Part shown: positions 27,845 through 37,355 of the stretch, piece after piece | Layout of the letters: every line of letters starts with the position of its first letter | Position numbering within the stretch: the first letter of the stretch is position 1 | From: Labrys sp. KNU-23 | GTDB taxonomy: Bacteria; Pseudomonadota; Alphaproteobacteria; Rhizobiales; Labraceae | Assembly: GCF_008330945.1 (NCBI RefSeq) | Contig: NZ_CP043489.1 | Location: 1,302,001-1,366,000, forward strand | DNA length: 64,000 nucleotides | Direction: 5' to 3' | The notes under the pieces: generated by a model | Seen by the model: the letters and a program-made list of their open reading frames with translations, nothing else | Told to the model about the DNA's origin: nothing | The model's database searches: none | Program-made: the position numbers and the translations under genes

Positions 27845-27858
27845 ACTGGCATGCAAGA
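27845..27858. promoter_or_regulatory. Weak GntR-type site just above oxlT
   Basis: ACTGGCATGCAAGA is two bases away from the TCTGGCATGCCAGA form; a further ATACCA half-site follows. It ends 77 bases before the oxlT ATG. Confidence 0.45.
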
Positions 27859-27935
27859 TACCAATATGGCCTGACAACCTGCTTAATGGAGCCTGGGCTC
27901 CATCCAACCTCCAACAAAAACCAAGGGGGACTGCA

Positions 27936-29243
27936 ATGGTAGGGTCGCAAGGAGAGGAAAGCCCGACGAAGGTATCCGATGCCTTCCGCTGGACACAGCT
28001 TGCAATCGGCGTCGTCTGCATGGTGATGATCGCCAACCTTCAATATGGCTGGACATTCTTCGTTCCCGACATCCAGAAAACGTTCGGCTGGGACCGGGCG
28101 GCGATACAATGGGCGTTCACGCTGTTCGTCCTGTTCGAGACCTGGCTGGTGCCGGTCGAGGGCTGGTTCGTCGACAAATACGGACCGAAACTCGTGGTGG
28201 TCTTCGGCGGCGCGCTCTGCGCCATCGGCTGGGTGATCAATTCCTACGCCACCTCGCTTTCTCTATTCTATCTCGGGCAGATCATTGCCGGTATCGGCGC
28301 TGGCGCCGTCTACGGCACTTGCGTGGGCAACGCGCTGAAATGGTTCCCGGACAAGCGCGGCCTGGCGGCCGGCATCACCGCGGCCGGCTTCGGTGCCGGC
28401 TCGGCGCTGACCGTGGCTCCCATCCAGGCCATGATTGCCAATGACGGGTTCCAGGCCGCCTTCTTCTGGTTCGGCCTCGGCCAGGGCATCATCGTCATCG
28501 TCTTCGCGCTGTTCATGCACACACCTCGCAGCGGCCAGGTGCCGGCTCCGGTGCAGAACAAGAACATCGTGCAGACCCGCCGCAACTTCGCACCGACCGA
28601 AGTACTGCGCCAGCCGATCTTCTGGCTGATGTACTTCATGTTCGTGATCGTCGGCGCGGGCGGCCTGATGGTAACCGCCAACCTCAAGCCGATCGGCGCC
28701 GATCTCAAGCTCGACGGCATCCCGGTCTCGCTGTTCGGCCTGACCATGACCGCCGTGACCTTCGCCGCCACGCTCGATCGCATCCTCAACGGCCTCACCC
28801 GCCCCTTCTTCGGCTGGGTGTCGGACAAGATCGGTCGCGAGAACACCATGTTCATCGCCTTTGCGATGGAAGGTATCGGCATCTATCTGCTCTACAAGTT
28901 CGGCCATGATCCGGTCTGGTTCGTCTTGCTCTCGGGCTTCGTGTTCTTCGCCTGGGGCGAGATCTATTCTCTCTTCCCCTCGACCTGCACGGATACGTTC
29001 GGCTCCAAATACGCGGCCACCAATGCCGGCCTGCTCTACACGGCCAAGGGAACTGCAGCCCTGCTTGTCCCCTTCGCCAACGTCCTGCAGCAGCAGACCG
29101 GCAGCTGGGACCTGGTGTTCCTCATCGCAGCCGGAGCCAACATCCTGGCGGCCGTCCTCGCCATCGGGGTGCTCAAGCCCTGGCGAGCAGGCGTGGTACG
29201 CAAACACGAGCTGCAGCAGCCGGCGGGCACCGCAGCCGCCTAG
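27936..29243 (+). CDS. oxlT: OxlT-like oxalate/formate antiporter (MFS)
   Basis: A 435-residue inner-membrane carrier with twelve predicted helices. MFS loop signatures include VDKYGPKLVVVFGG after TM2 and GWVSDKIGRENTM after TM8. Charged residues expected in the oxalate site are visible: an Arg in the NGLTRPFFG segment and a Lys in LLYTAKGTAALL, matching the Arg/Lys pair of Oxalobacter OxlT. ATG 27936 follows AAGGGGGA by 5 bases; the frame is open further upstream but lacks a site. Neighbouring frc and CoA ligases support oxalate import coupled to formate export. Confidence 0.9.
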   Translation: MVGSQGEESPTKVSDAFRWTQLAIGVVCMVMIANLQYGWTFFVPDIQKTFGWDRAAIQWAFTLFVLFETWLVPVEGWFVDKYGPKLVVVFGGALCAIGWVINSYATSLSLFYLGQIIAGIGAGAVYGTCVGNALKWFPDKRGLAAGITAAGFGAGSALTVAPIQAMIANDGFQAAFFWFGLGQGIIVIVFALFMHTPRSGQVPAPVQNKNIVQTRRNFAPTEVLRQPIFWLMYFMFVIVGAGGLMVTANLKPIGADLKLDGIPVSLFGLTMTAVTFAATLDRILNGLTRPFFGWVSDKIGRENTMFIAFAMEGIGIYLLYKFGHDPVWFVLLSGFVFFAWGEIYSLFPSTCTDTFGSKYAATNAGLLYTAKGTAALLVPFANVLQQQTGSWDLVFLIAAGANILAAVLAIGVLKPWRAGVVRKHELQQPAGTAAA

Positions 29244-29248
29244 CTCTC

Positions 29249-29314
29249 GCGTGGCGGGCATCAGCCCGCCACGTCGGATCATGAAAGGCCGGTGCCGCCG
29301 ACAGGCACCGGCCG
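29249..29314 (+). terminator. Tandem hairpins downstream of oxlT
   Basis: CGTGGCGGG/CCCGCCACG (about 29249-29273) and GGCCGGTGCC/GGCACCGGCC (about 29287-29314). Neither has a strong T-run; they probably end or protect the oxlT transcript. The following ~340 bases to the next gene hold only the promoter at 29563. Confidence 0.5.
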
Positions 29315-29562
29315 GGAATACCGAACACGGTCCCAGGCCTATGCTTCTTTGCCAACGTGACGCAGTGTTCCAACGGCGTTAGGGCCTTCGGGGCCCGCAA
29401 CATGCGGACATCAACCAAGATCCGGTTCTCCGCATCCCAAGCATTCCGCGACCCGACAGATCCGCCGGAATCCACAAAGACAAGCCTGAACAAAGAATTA
29501 GAGCAAAAAGTGCGTTTCCTTCAAAGCCTGCTTTGATCCTCGCACGACAGCCAAAACCGGGC

Positions 29563-29597
29563 TTGACAAACTTAAATCTGGCATACCAGATACCAGA
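29563..29597 (+). promoter_or_regulatory. Promoter -35 and GntR-type operator of the acyl-CoA ligase gene
   Basis: TTGACA at 29563-29568 is followed by the dyad ATCTGGCATACCAGAT (29576-29591), with one imperfect central pair. An extra TACCAGA half-site ends at 29597, the same CCAGATACCAGA ending as at 26671-26681. The dyad fills the -10 spacer. Confidence 0.7.
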
Positions 29598-29658
29598 CAT
29601 TCGAATTCTCGCCGATAGGACGAAGCTTCGAACCGGCAACGACCAGGGAGAAACTCCA

Positions 29659-31809
29659 ATGAATATCCAGGCCAAACCGACCCAATCCATCCAGTCCGAT
29701 GTCCGAGCAGTCCTGGATGCGGTGAAGGCATCCGGCCGCACCAGCCTCACCGCCCCCGAGGGCAAGCTCGTCTGCGACGCCTACGGCATTCCCGTGCCGC
29801 AGGAAGGCCTGGCGCGCTCCGCCGCCGAGGCTGCCAGGCTTGCAGGCGACATGGGCTTTCCGGTCGTCATGAAGATCGTCTCGCCGGACATCCTGCACAA
29901 GACCGAAGCCGGCGGCGTGATCGTCGGCGTGGCCTCCGCCGCCGAGGCCGAGGCCGCCCATGACAAGATCCTCGCCAATGCCAAGGCCTACAAGGCCGAT
30001 GCCCGCATCGAGGGCATCCAGGTCCAGCAGATGCTGAAAGGCGGGCAGGAGGTCATCATCGGCGCCGTGACCGACGACAGCTTCGGCAAGCTCGTCGCCT
30101 TCGGCCTCGGCGGTGTGCTGGTCGAGGTGCTCAAGGACATCACCTTCCGCCTGGCGCCGATCAACCGCGACGAGGCCCTGTCCATGCTCGACGGCATCCA
30201 GGCCGCCGAGATGCTCAAGGGCGTGCGCGGCGGCGACCCGGTCAATCGCGATGCGCTTGCCGACACGCTGGCAAGGGTTTCGCAGCTCGTCACCGATTTT
30301 CCCGAGATCACCGAGCTCGATCTCAACCCGGTCTTCGCCACCAAGGACGGCGCCGTGGCGGCAGACGTGCGCATCGTGGTGGACTTCGAGGCCAGGCCAT
30401 CCCGCCCCCGGCCTTCGCAGGATGCCATCGTCACCGCGATGAACCGCATCATGCGCCCCGAGGCCGTTGCCGTGATCGGCGCCTCCTCCGAGGATGGCAA
30501 GATCGGCAATTCGGTGATGAAGAACCTGATCAATGGCGGCTACAAGGGCCAGATCTATCCGATCCACCCCAAGGCCGACGAGATCCTGGGCTACAAGGCC
30601 TATAAGAGCGTGAAGGACGTGCCCGGTACCATCGATACGGCCGTCTTCGCCATTCCCGCCAAATTCGTGGCCGGCGCCCTGATCGAATGCGGCGAGAAGG
30701 GCATTCCGGGCGCCGTGCTCATTCCCTCGGGCTTTGCCGAAACCGGCAATGAGGAGGGCCAGCGCGAGATCCAGGAGATCGGGCGCAAATACAATATCCG
30801 CCTGATGGGCCCGAACATCTACGGCTTCTACTACACCCCGTCCAATCTCTGCGCGACCTTCTGCACCGCCTATGACGTGAAGGGTTCGGCGGCCCTGTCC
30901 TCCCAGTCGGGCGGCATCGGCATGGCCATTATCGGCTTCTCGCGCTCGGCCAAGATGGGTGTTTCAGCCATCGTCGGCCTCGGCAACAAGTCCGACATCG
31001 ACGAGGACGACCTGCTCACCTTCTTCGAGCAGGATGACAACACCAAGATCATCGCCCAGCATTGCGAGGACCTGAAGGACGGCCGCGCCTTCGCCGAAGT
31101 TGCCAAGCGCGTTTCCAAGAAAAAGCCGGTGATCGTGCTCAAGGCAGGCCGCACCTCGGCCGGCGCCAAGGCGGCAAGCTCCCACACCGGCGCGCTTGCC
31201 GGCAATGACCGCATCTACGAAGACGTCTTCAAGCAAGTCGGCGTCATCCGCGCCCGCTCGCTGCGGCAATTGCTGGAATTCGCCCGCGGCGTGCCGATCA
31301 TGCCGACGCCAAAGGGCGAGAACGTGGTGATCATCACCGGTGCCGGCGGCTCGGGCGTGCTTCTCTCCGATGCCTGCGTCGACAATGGCCTGTCGCTGAT
31401 GTCGATGCCGGATGATCTCGACGCAGCCTTCCGCAAGTTCATCCCGCCCTTCGGCGCGGCCGGCAATCCGGTCGACATCACCGGCGGCGAACCGCCCTCG
31501 ACCTACAAGAACACCATCAAGCTCGGCCTCGAGGACGACCGCATCCATTCGATCATCCTGGGCTATTGGCACACCATCATCACGCCGCCAATGACCTTCG
31601 CCAAGCTGGTGATCGAGGCCAAGGAAGAGATGAAGGCTCGCGGCATCGAAAAGCCGATCGTCGCCTCCCTCGCCGGCGATGTGCAAGTCGAGGAAGCCTC
31701 CGAATATCTCTATGCCCATGGCGTGCCGGCCTATGCCTATTCCACCGAGCTGCCGGTGGAAGTGCTCGGCGCCAAATATAAATGGGCCCGCGGCGCCGGC
31801 CTGCTCTGA
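29659..31809 (+). CDS. ADP-forming acyl-CoA synthetase, single chain with beta-alpha domain order
   Basis: A 716-residue fusion. Residues ~20-235 are an ATP-grasp domain (FPVVMKIVSPDILHKTEAGGVIVG, ELDLNPVFATKDGAV). Residues ~250-385 are a CoA-binding Rossmann domain (RPEAVAVIGASSEDGKIGNSV). The rest is a ligase domain with the phospho-His loop AASSHTGALAGND. Most acetate-CoA ligases of this family have the alpha part first; here the ATP-grasp comes first. ATG 29659 follows AGGGAGAA. A dyad lies 62 bases upstream, and the gene is next to oxlT. It is a candidate oxalate- or formate-activating CoA ligase; the substrate is not shown by sequence. Confidence 0.85.
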   Translation: MNIQAKPTQSIQSDVRAVLDAVKASGRTSLTAPEGKLVCDAYGIPVPQEGLARSAAEAARLAGDMGFPVVMKIVSPDILHKTEAGGVIVGVASAAEAEAAHDKILANAKAYKADARIEGIQVQQMLKGGQEVIIGAVTDDSFGKLVAFGLGGVLVEVLKDITFRLAPINRDEALSMLDGIQAAEMLKGVRGGDPVNRDALADTLARVSQLVTDFPEITELDLNPVFATKDGAVAADVRIVVDFEARPSRPRPSQDAIVTAMNRIMRPEAVAVIGASSEDGKIGNSVMKNLINGGYKGQIYPIHPKADEILGYKAYKSVKDVPGTIDTAVFAIPAKFVAGALIECGEKGIPGAVLIPSGFAETGNEEGQREIQEIGRKYNIRLMGPNIYGFYYTPSNLCATFCTAYDVKGSAALSSQSGGIGMAIIGFSRSAKMGVSAIVGLGNKSDIDEDDLLTFFEQDDNTKIIAQHCEDLKDGRAFAEVAKRVSKKKPVIVLKAGRTSAGAKAASSHTGALAGNDRIYEDVFKQVGVIRARSLRQLLEFARGVPIMPTPKGENVVIITGAGGSGVLLSDACVDNGLSLMSMPDDLDAAFRKFIPPFGAAGNPVDITGGEPPSTYKNTIKLGLEDDRIHSIILGYWHTIITPPMTFAKLVIEAKEEMKARGIEKPIVASLAGDVQVEEASEYLYAHGVPAYAYSTELPVEVLGAKYKWARGAGLL

Positions 31810-31824
31810 GGGCAGGCCTAGCTG

Positions 31825-31854
31825 ACGACGCCGGCCACACCAAGCCGGCGTCGT
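31825..31854 (+). terminator. Hairpin after the acyl-CoA ligase gene
   Basis: ACGACGCCGGC (31825-31835) pairs with GCCGGCGTCGT (31844-31854), 15 bases after the stop, followed by a pyrimidine-rich run. Confidence 0.65.
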
Positions 31855-31981
31855 TCCCCTCCTCTCCTTCAATCGAACAGCCCGTCCTGCCTGCGCTCCC
31901 TCACCTGGATCGCGGGGATGGCGGAAGCATGCTCCATGACCGGGTGGCACCATCCCATGACAGCGACGAGGTCCAAGAAGA

Positions 31982-33181
31982 ATGAACATCCATGAATATC
32001 AGGCCAAGGCCGTGCTGCAGAGTTTCGGCCTGCCGATTTCTCCTGGCGCCGCGGCGCGAACCGTCGAGGAAGCGGTGAAGGGGGCCAGGGAGCTTCCTGG
32101 TCCGCTTTACGTGGTGAAGTCGCAGATCCATGCCGGCGGGCGCGGCAAGGGCAAGTTCAAGGAACTGCCCGCCGATGCCAAGGGCGGGGTGCGCCTTGCC
32201 AAGTCGATCGAGGACGTGCGCGCCAGCGCCGAGGAGATGCTGGGCAACACGCTGGTGACGGTGCAGACCGGGCCGGCCGGCAAGCAGGTCAACCGCCTCT
32301 ATATCGAGGACGGCTCCGACATTGAGAAGGAATTCTACCTCTCGGTGCTGGTCGACCGCGAGACCAGCCGGGTCGCCTTCGTGGTCTCCACCGAGGGCGG
32401 CATGGACATCGAGAAGGTGGCGCATGAGACGCCGGAGAAGATCGTGACCTTCTCGGTCGATCCGGCCACCGGGGTGATGGCCCATCACGGCCTGGCGGTG
32501 GCCAAGGCCCTCGGGCTTTCGGGGGACCTGGCCAAGCAGGCGGTGAGCCTGACCACCAAGCTCTACACCGCCTTCGTGGCCAAGGACATGGCGCTCCTGG
32601 AGATCAATCCCCTGATCGTCACCAAGGACGGCCAGCTCAAATGCCTGGACGCCAAGATGGGCTTTGATGCCAACGCCCTCTACCGCCATCCCGACATCGT
32701 GGCGCTGCGCGACGAGAGCGAGGAGGATCCCAAGGAGATCGAGGCCTCGCGCTACGACCTCAGCTACATCGCCCTCGACGGTTCGATCGGCTGCATGGTG
32801 AACGGGGCGGGCCTGGCCATGGCCACGCTCGACATCATCAAGCTCTATGGCGAGGAGCCGGCCAACTTCCTGGATGTCGGCGGCGGCGCCACCAAGGAGA
32901 AGGTGACGGCGGCCTTCAAGATCATCACGGCCGATCCGAAGGTGAAGGGCATCCTGGTCAACATCTTCGGCGGCATCATGAAATGCGACGTCATCGCCGA
33001 GGGCGTGATCGCCGCGGTGCAGGAAGTCGGCCTGAAGATCCCGCTGGTGGTGCGGCTGGAAGGCACCAATGTCGAGCTGGGCAAGCAGATCATCCGAGAG
33101 TCCGGCCTCAACGTGATCGCCGCCGACGACCTCGACGACGCCGCCCAGAAGATTGTCAAAGCCGTGCGGGAAGCCAAGTAA
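31982..33181 (+). CDS. sucC: Succinyl-CoA synthetase beta subunit (canonical type)
   Basis: A 399-residue ATP-grasp ligase with all standard motifs: [62 protein letters not shown] and [12 protein letters not shown]. The stop codon TAA (33179-33181) overlaps the sucD ATG by one base, so translation is coupled. In rhizobia sucCD usually sits in the mdh-sucCDAB-lpd cluster. Finding it here beside oxalate genes suggests an additional copy serving this locus, or an acid:CoA ligase of similar sequence such as malate-CoA ligase. Confidence 0.92.
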   Translation: MNIHEYQAKAVLQSFGLPISPGAAARTVEEAVKGARELPGPLYVVKSQIHAGGRGKGKFKELPADAKGGVRLAKSIEDVRASAEEMLGNTLVTVQTGPAGKQVNRLYIEDGSDIEKEFYLSVLVDRETSRVAFVVSTEGGMDIEKVAHETPEKIVTFSVDPATGVMAHHGLAVAKALGLSGDLAKQAVSLTTKLYTAFVAKDMALLEINPLIVTKDGQLKCLDAKMGFDANALYRHPDIVALRDESEEDPKEIEASRYDLSYIALDGSIGCMVNGAGLAMATLDIIKLYGEEPANFLDVGGGATKEKVTAAFKIITADPKVKGILVNIFGGIMKCDVIAEGVIAAVQEVGLKIPLVVRLEGTNVELGKQIIRESGLNVIAADDLDDAAQKIVKAVREAK

Positions 33182-34098
33182 TGTCGATCCTGATCAACAA
33201 GCAAACCCGAGTGATCTGCCAGGGCTTCACTGGCAAGAACGGCACCTTCCATTCCGAGCAGGCGCTCAAATATGGCACGCAGCTGGTGGGGGGCACCTCG
33301 CCGGGCAAGGGCGGCTCGCAGCATCTGGGCCTGCCGGTGTTCGACACCGTGGCCGAGGCGCGCCATGTCACCAGGGCCGATGCCTCGGTGATCTATGTGC
33401 CGCCGCCGGGTGCGGCCGATGCGATCTGCGAGGCGATCGATGCGGAGATCCCGCTGATCGTGTGCATCACCGAGGGCATTCCGGTCACGGACATGATCAA
33501 GGTGAAGCGGGCGCTGTCGGGCTCGAAGTCGCGCCTGATCGGGCCGAACTGCCCGGGGGTGATGACGGCGGACGAATGCAAGATCGGCATCATGCCGGGC
33601 AACATCTTCAGGAAGGGCTCGGTGGGCATCGTGTCGCGCTCGGGCACGCTGACCTATGAGGCGGTGTTCCAGACCTCCAATGAGGGGCTGGGGCAGACCA
33701 CGGCGGTGGGCATTGGCGGCGACCCGGTCAAGGGTACCGAGTTCATCGACGTGCTGGAGATGTTCCTGGCCGACCCGGACACCCATTCGATCGTGATGAT
33801 CGGGGAGATCGGCGGTTCGGCCGAGGAGGATGCGGCGCAGTTCCTGGCCGACGAGGCCAGGCGCGGGCGCAAGAAGCCGACCGTCGGCTTCGTGGCCGGC
33901 CGCACCGCCCCGCCCGGGCGGCGCATGGGCCATGCCGGCGCCATCATCTCCGGCGGCAAGGGCGATGCCGGCTCCAAGATCGCCGCTCTCGAAGCCGCAG
34001 GCGTCAGGGTATCCCCATCCCCGGCACGCCTGGGCACCACGCTCACCGAATTGCTCAGCGACTGGTCACCCCGGCGCCGACAGGCGGCCGGAGGCTGA
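33181..34098 (+). CDS. sucD: Succinyl-CoA synthetase alpha subunit (canonical type)
   Basis: A 305-residue partner of SucC. Motifs [18 protein letters not shown] and GGTSPGKGG bind Co[21 protein letters not shown] and [11 protein letters not shown] are textbook, and the phospho-His loop is [16 protein letters not shown] slightly extended Arg-rich C-terminus ([10 protein letters not shown]) replaces the usual end. Overlaps sucC by one base. Confidence 0.92.
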   Translation: MSILINKQTRVICQGFTGKNGTFHSEQALKYGTQLVGGTSPGKGGSQHLGLPVFDTVAEARHVTRADASVIYVPPPGAADAICEAIDAEIPLIVCITEGIPVTDMIKVKRALSGSKSRLIGPNCPGVMTADECKIGIMPGNIFRKGSVGIVSRSGTLTYEAVFQTSNEGLGQTTAVGIGGDPVKGTEFIDVLEMFLADPDTHSIVMIGEIGGSAEEDAAQFLADEARRGRKKPTVGFVAGRTAPPGRRMGHAGAIISGGKGDAGSKIAALEAAGVRVSPSPARLGTTLTELLSDWSPRRRQAAGG

Positions 34099-34144
34099 GC
34101 CCACGCTCCTCAAACACTCATGAATGCCGGTCCCCCGACATTCA

Positions 34145-34172
34145 CCATACCGCCTTCTCCCGGGCGGTATGG
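34145..34172 (+). terminator. Terminator after sucCD
   Basis: Ten-bp stem CCATACCGCC (34145-34154) with GGCGGTATGG (34163-34172), then GCCTTTCCTT. Confidence 0.75.
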
Positions 34173-34320
34173 GCCTTTCCTTCCGGCGGCGGGTACGCAT
34201 TGCTGCGATCCCGCCGCCCTCAGACTGCAATGAAAAGCCACGACGACGACGATGACGAGAATCGCGCTCCCGGACCAGCCGCCGGGGTTCCTCCGGTTGG
34301 ATGGCGACTTGTGAACCGTT

Positions 34321-34334
34321 TTAGGTATACCTAA
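34321..34334. promoter_or_regulatory. Perfect palindrome upstream of the GntR gene
   Basis: TTAGGTA and its exact complement TACCTAA, a 14-bp dyad centred on GGTATACC, 82 bases before the GntR start. It shares the GTATAC core with the locus operators but has TTAG/CTAA outer arms, so it may be an autoregulatory variant. Confidence 0.65.
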
Positions 34335-34416
34335 TGCAAGACCGGGTGGCGTATATGCGCTATGAAGAGCATGGCACTATTCGGTCCGTACAGGCGATTT
34401 GAGAGAGGAAGAGTTC

Positions 34417-35151
34417 GTGGCTCCAAAGATTCATGCACGTTGGCCGATCGCCGACGAATCCACCCCCGAACTGGTGCTGGAACGCTTCTCTCCAGAACAG
34501 ACCTACAAGACCAAGGTCTATGCCGCGCTCAAGCATGCCATCGCCAACATGGACATCTACTCTTCGCCCGAACCCACCTGGATCGACGAACGCCAGCTCT
34601 CCGAGCGCCTCGGCGTCAGCCGCACGCCGGTGCGCGAGGCCATCGCCATGCTCGAGCAGCAGGGCTTCGTCAAATCCCTGCCACGGCGGGGCATCATCGT
34701 GCTGAAGAAGACCAAGCGCGAGGTGATCGAGATGATCCAGGCGTGGGCGGCGCTGGAAAGCATGGCGGTGCGCCTGATCTGCCAGCGCGCCAGCGACCGG
34801 GAAATCGGGCGGCTGCGCACAATCTTCCACGAGTTCAATGAGGCCCATAAGCCAGCCGACTATCCACATGAATACTCGACTGCCAATATCCGCTTCCACC
34901 AGACCATGATCGAGCTCTCCGGCTCGCAGATCCTGGCCGAAATGACCGAGAACCTCGTGCTGCATGTGCGTGGCATCCGGCAGATCACCATTGGCCGCGA
35001 CGATCGCGCCAGCAAGTCGATCGTCGATCACCTCAACATCATCGAGGCCCTCGAAAAGCGCGATATCGCCAAGGCCGAGGCATATGCCCGCGACCACACG
35101 CTGGGCCTGGCCGATTATGTCGCCAAGCATAGCGAAGGCATCTTCGACTGA
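34417..35151 (+). CDS. GntR family (FadR/FCD subfamily) transcriptional regulator, likely controller of the oxalate locus
   Basis: A 244-residue DNA-binding repressor. The N-terminal winged helix lies at about residues 30-85 (IDERQLSERLGVSRTPVREAIAMLEQQGFV). An all-helical FCD domain at ~95-230 carries metal-ligand His residues in NIRFHQTMIELSG and DHLNIIEALEKRD, then the family end ARDHTLGLADYV. The GTG 34417 start is chosen because GAGGAA lies 6 bases upstream; an upstream TTG at 34399 would add six residues. Dyads of FadR/GntR type flank most operons of the locus. The effector is unknown; a CoA-thioester or dicarboxylate such as oxalate would fit. Confidence 0.88.
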   Translation: MAPKIHARWPIADESTPELVLERFSPEQTYKTKVYAALKHAIANMDIYSSPEPTWIDERQLSERLGVSRTPVREAIAMLEQQGFVKSLPRRGIIVLKKTKREVIEMIQAWAALESMAVRLICQRASDREIGRLRTIFHEFNEAHKPADYPHEYSTANIRFHQTMIELSGSQILAEMTENLVLHVRGIRQITIGRDDRASKSIVDHLNIIEALEKRDIAKAEAYARDHTLGLADYVAKHSEGIFD

Positions 35152-35327
35152 TGCCCCGGCCAAAGCATCTTGCGATGTGATGGACCTGCCGAAAATTGCA
35201 AGGACGCGTCGAAACAAGGAGTGGGAGCAAAAAGGGTGTCCTGCAGAAACGCGCCTTGCTCCGGGAAAGGCTGATCAAAAGCAGCGTCGCGCGATCGGCC
35301 CCTCCCCTCAAACGATCGGAACCAACC

Positions 35328-36326
35328 ATGCCCGACCTGCCCGCCACCATGACTGCCATCGCCATCAGCCGGCCTGGCGGCCCCGAAGTGCTGGTACCCG
35401 AGGAACGCCCCGTGCCGCAACCGGGGGACAATGAGATCCTCATCCGCGTCGCGGCAGCCGGCGTCAATCGCCCCGACGTGCTGCAGCGCGCCGGTGCCTA
35501 TCCTCCGCCCAAGGACGCTTCCGACCTGCCCGGCCTGGAAGTTGCGGGCGAGGTTGTCGCCATCGGACCGAAGGCCGCCCGCTGGAAGATCGGCGATCGG
35601 GTTGCCGCTCTCACTCCGGGTGGGGGCTATGCCCCCTGTGTGGTCACGGATGCCGGCCACGCCCTGCCGGTTCCCGCCGGCCTCGACATGGTCCAGGCTG
35701 CGGCCATCCCCGAGACTTTCTTCACAGTCTGGCACAACGTGTTCCAGCGCGGCCGTCTGCAGAGCGGCGAAACCCTCCTCATTCACGGCGGCTCCTCCGG
35801 TATCGGCACCACGGCGATCATGCTGGCCAAGGCCTTCGGCGCCACGGTCATCGTCACCGCCGGCTCTCCCGAGAAATGCGCGACCTGCCGCGAACTCGGC
35901 GCGGACGTTGCCATCGACTACAAGGCCGAGGACTGGAGCGCTGCCGTCAAGCAGGCGACGGGCGGGCGCGGCCCCGACGTCATTCTCGACATGGTCGGCG
36001 GCAGCTATATCGCCAAGAATTACGAGGTGGCAGCGCTGGAAGGGCGCATCATCAACATTGCCTTCCTGCAGGGGTCGAAGGTCGAGATCGATTTCGTACG
36101 GCTGATGACCAAGCGCCTGAGCCATATGGGTTCCACCCTCAGGGCCCAGTCGGTGGCGGCCAAGGCAGCCATCGCTGCCGCGGTGGAGGAGCATGCCTGG
36201 CCCCTGCTTGCGCAGGGACGTTGCCGCCCGCTGATCCATGCCGTCTTCCCCCTGGCGGAGGCGGCCAAGGCGCATGCGCTGATGGAGAGCAGCACCCATA
36301 GCGGCAAGATCGTGCTCACCGTGTGA
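35328..36326 (+). CDS. NAD(P)H quinone oxidoreductase (zeta-crystallin/PIG3-like MDR)
   Basis: A 332-residue zinc-free medium-chain dehydrogenase. The catalytic-domain motif AAAGVNRPDVLQRAGAYPPP and LPGLEVAGEVVAIG are typical of the PIG3/TP53I3 branch. The NADPH loop is HGGSSGIGTTAIMLAKAFGA, followed by TAGSPEKCATCRELGADVAIDY and VLDMVGGSY. No zinc-binding Cys cluster is present. ATG 35328 has a weak CGGA upstream; ATG 35349 is the alternative. It follows the GntR gene in the same direction after 176 bases. It may detoxify quinones or enones; any link to oxalate is unclear. Confidence 0.88.
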   Translation: MPDLPATMTAIAISRPGGPEVLVPEERPVPQPGDNEILIRVAAAGVNRPDVLQRAGAYPPPKDASDLPGLEVAGEVVAIGPKAARWKIGDRVAALTPGGGYAPCVVTDAGHALPVPAGLDMVQAAAIPETFFTVWHNVFQRGRLQSGETLLIHGGSSGIGTTAIMLAKAFGATVIVTAGSPEKCATCRELGADVAIDYKAEDWSAAVKQATGGRGPDVILDMVGGSYIAKNYEVAALEGRIINIAFLQGSKVEIDFVRLMTKRLSHMGSTLRAQSVAAKAAIAAAVEEHAWPLLAQGRCRPLIHAVFPLAEAAKAHALMESSTHSGKIVLTV

Positions 36327-36470
36327 GCCGGAGTCGCGCGGCCCCCACCGAGCCGAGCCTGTTCACCACCGGCTCTCTTATGGAGGCTCGAGATCCTTCT
36401 GCCGGGGCGAGTTGGCAAGGCCGCGGCCTTGTGACCGCTTTCGATTGATCCGCGTTCCCCGATTCGAATG

Positions 36471-36514
36471 CAAAAGGCCGGAACGATCCCTCGCGGGAGC
36501 GTTCCGGCCTTTTG
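36471..36514. terminator. Bidirectional terminator between convergent genes
   Basis: Fifteen-bp stem CAAAAGGCCGGAACG (36471-36485) with its complement at 36500-36514 and an inner TCCC/GGGA pair. A-run and T-run on opposite sides serve both the oxidoreductase and the MucR-like gene. Confidence 0.92.
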
Positions 36515-36534
36515 CATGAGATGAAACGAGGGCG

Positions 36535-36975
36535 TCAGCCGGCCTTGGCGGTCTTGGCCGGCGGAGTACTGCGGCCCCAACGCAGCGACCCAAGGCCGGC
36601 AGCCTTGGCGAGGCGGGAGCGCTCCGCAGCATAATTCGGCGCAACCATGGGATAGTCATCCGCAAGGCCCCATTTGCTACGGTATTCCTCGGGCGACATA
36701 TTGTATTTGCTACGCAAATGCCGCCTGAGCGATTTGAATTTCTGGCCATCTTCCAGGCAGACGATGAAATCGGGTGTAACCGACTTACGTACCGGTACAG
36801 CTGGACGCAACGGAATGGCCTCTTCGACTACCGGCTGCTCCCTAAGCTTAGACAGGCTGTCGTGAACCATTGATATGAAAGATGGCAAACCGTCCGTCGG
36901 AATAGAATTATTGGCGACGTAAGCTGCGACGATATCCACCGTAATATCGATTAAATTATTGTCAGCTTCCTGCAT
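36535..36975 (-). CDS. MucR/Ros family transcriptional regulator
   Basis: A 146-residue regulator of the rhizobial MucR/Ros family, which controls exopolysaccharide, motility and symbiosis or virulence genes. The N-terminal ITVDIVAAYVANNSI oligomerisation region and C-terminal WGLADDYPMVAPNYAAERSRLAKAAGLG are typical. The zinc-finger block reads VCLEDGQKFKSLRRHLRSKYNMSPEEY. The first pair is Cys73/Asp76 (as in several family members), His86 is kept, and the usual final HYNM His is Lys. Zinc binding may therefore be weak or absent, as in some zinc-independent relatives. Start ATG 36975 gives the standard length. It may also control the capsule genes. Confidence 0.9.
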   Translation of the reverse strand: MQEADNNLIDITVDIVAAYVANNSIPTDGLPSFISMVHDSLSKLREQPVVEEAIPLRPAVPVRKSVTPDFIVCLEDGQKFKSLRRHLRSKYNMSPEEYRSKWGLADDYPMVAPNYAAERSRLAKAAGLGSLRWGRSTPPAKTAKAG

Positions 36976-37355
36976 ATCCGGAACGATCCCCGAGTTACGT
37001 TTGACGAAAGCAGCATTTTGCCACGTTGAGCCAAAAAAGCACATTACATTTCGTTATAGTTAGGAAGCTCTGCCTGGATGCGCACCCGATAACCGCGACA
37101 TATTGAGGCAGAGACACACTTAAACCGGGAATATTTGCTCAAATACCATCTCTCCTCATTCGCCAGACATGCCTTGGTCCACCGAGCACACAACGGCACC
37201 GGCGGTCGCCTCGCTCGCTCTCCTAACTGGCGTCAGCGCTTTGGGTTGCACGAATCGGGCCATCCCGCCGTTTTTTTACGGAACAGCCATCCGCGTTGAC
37301 CCCAGCCCCCGCGGTTCCGCCAGCGCCTCGCCAGGTTCCTCTCGTCCGAGGGAGG
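36976..37355. other. AT-rich leader of the MucR-like gene and flank
   Basis: 380 bases without a convincing gene. The first ~100 bases are AT-rich with several T-A steps, as expected of an autoregulated MucR promoter. The rest shows nothing recognisable apart from a T7 run at about 37272. Confidence 0.5.

Noticed and set aside
31982..34098. Malate-CoA ligase (mtkAB) for the plus-strand SucCD pair
   Set aside because: Lengths and motifs are those of canonical SucCD, and no serine-cycle genes are visible nearby; not excluded, but not preferred.
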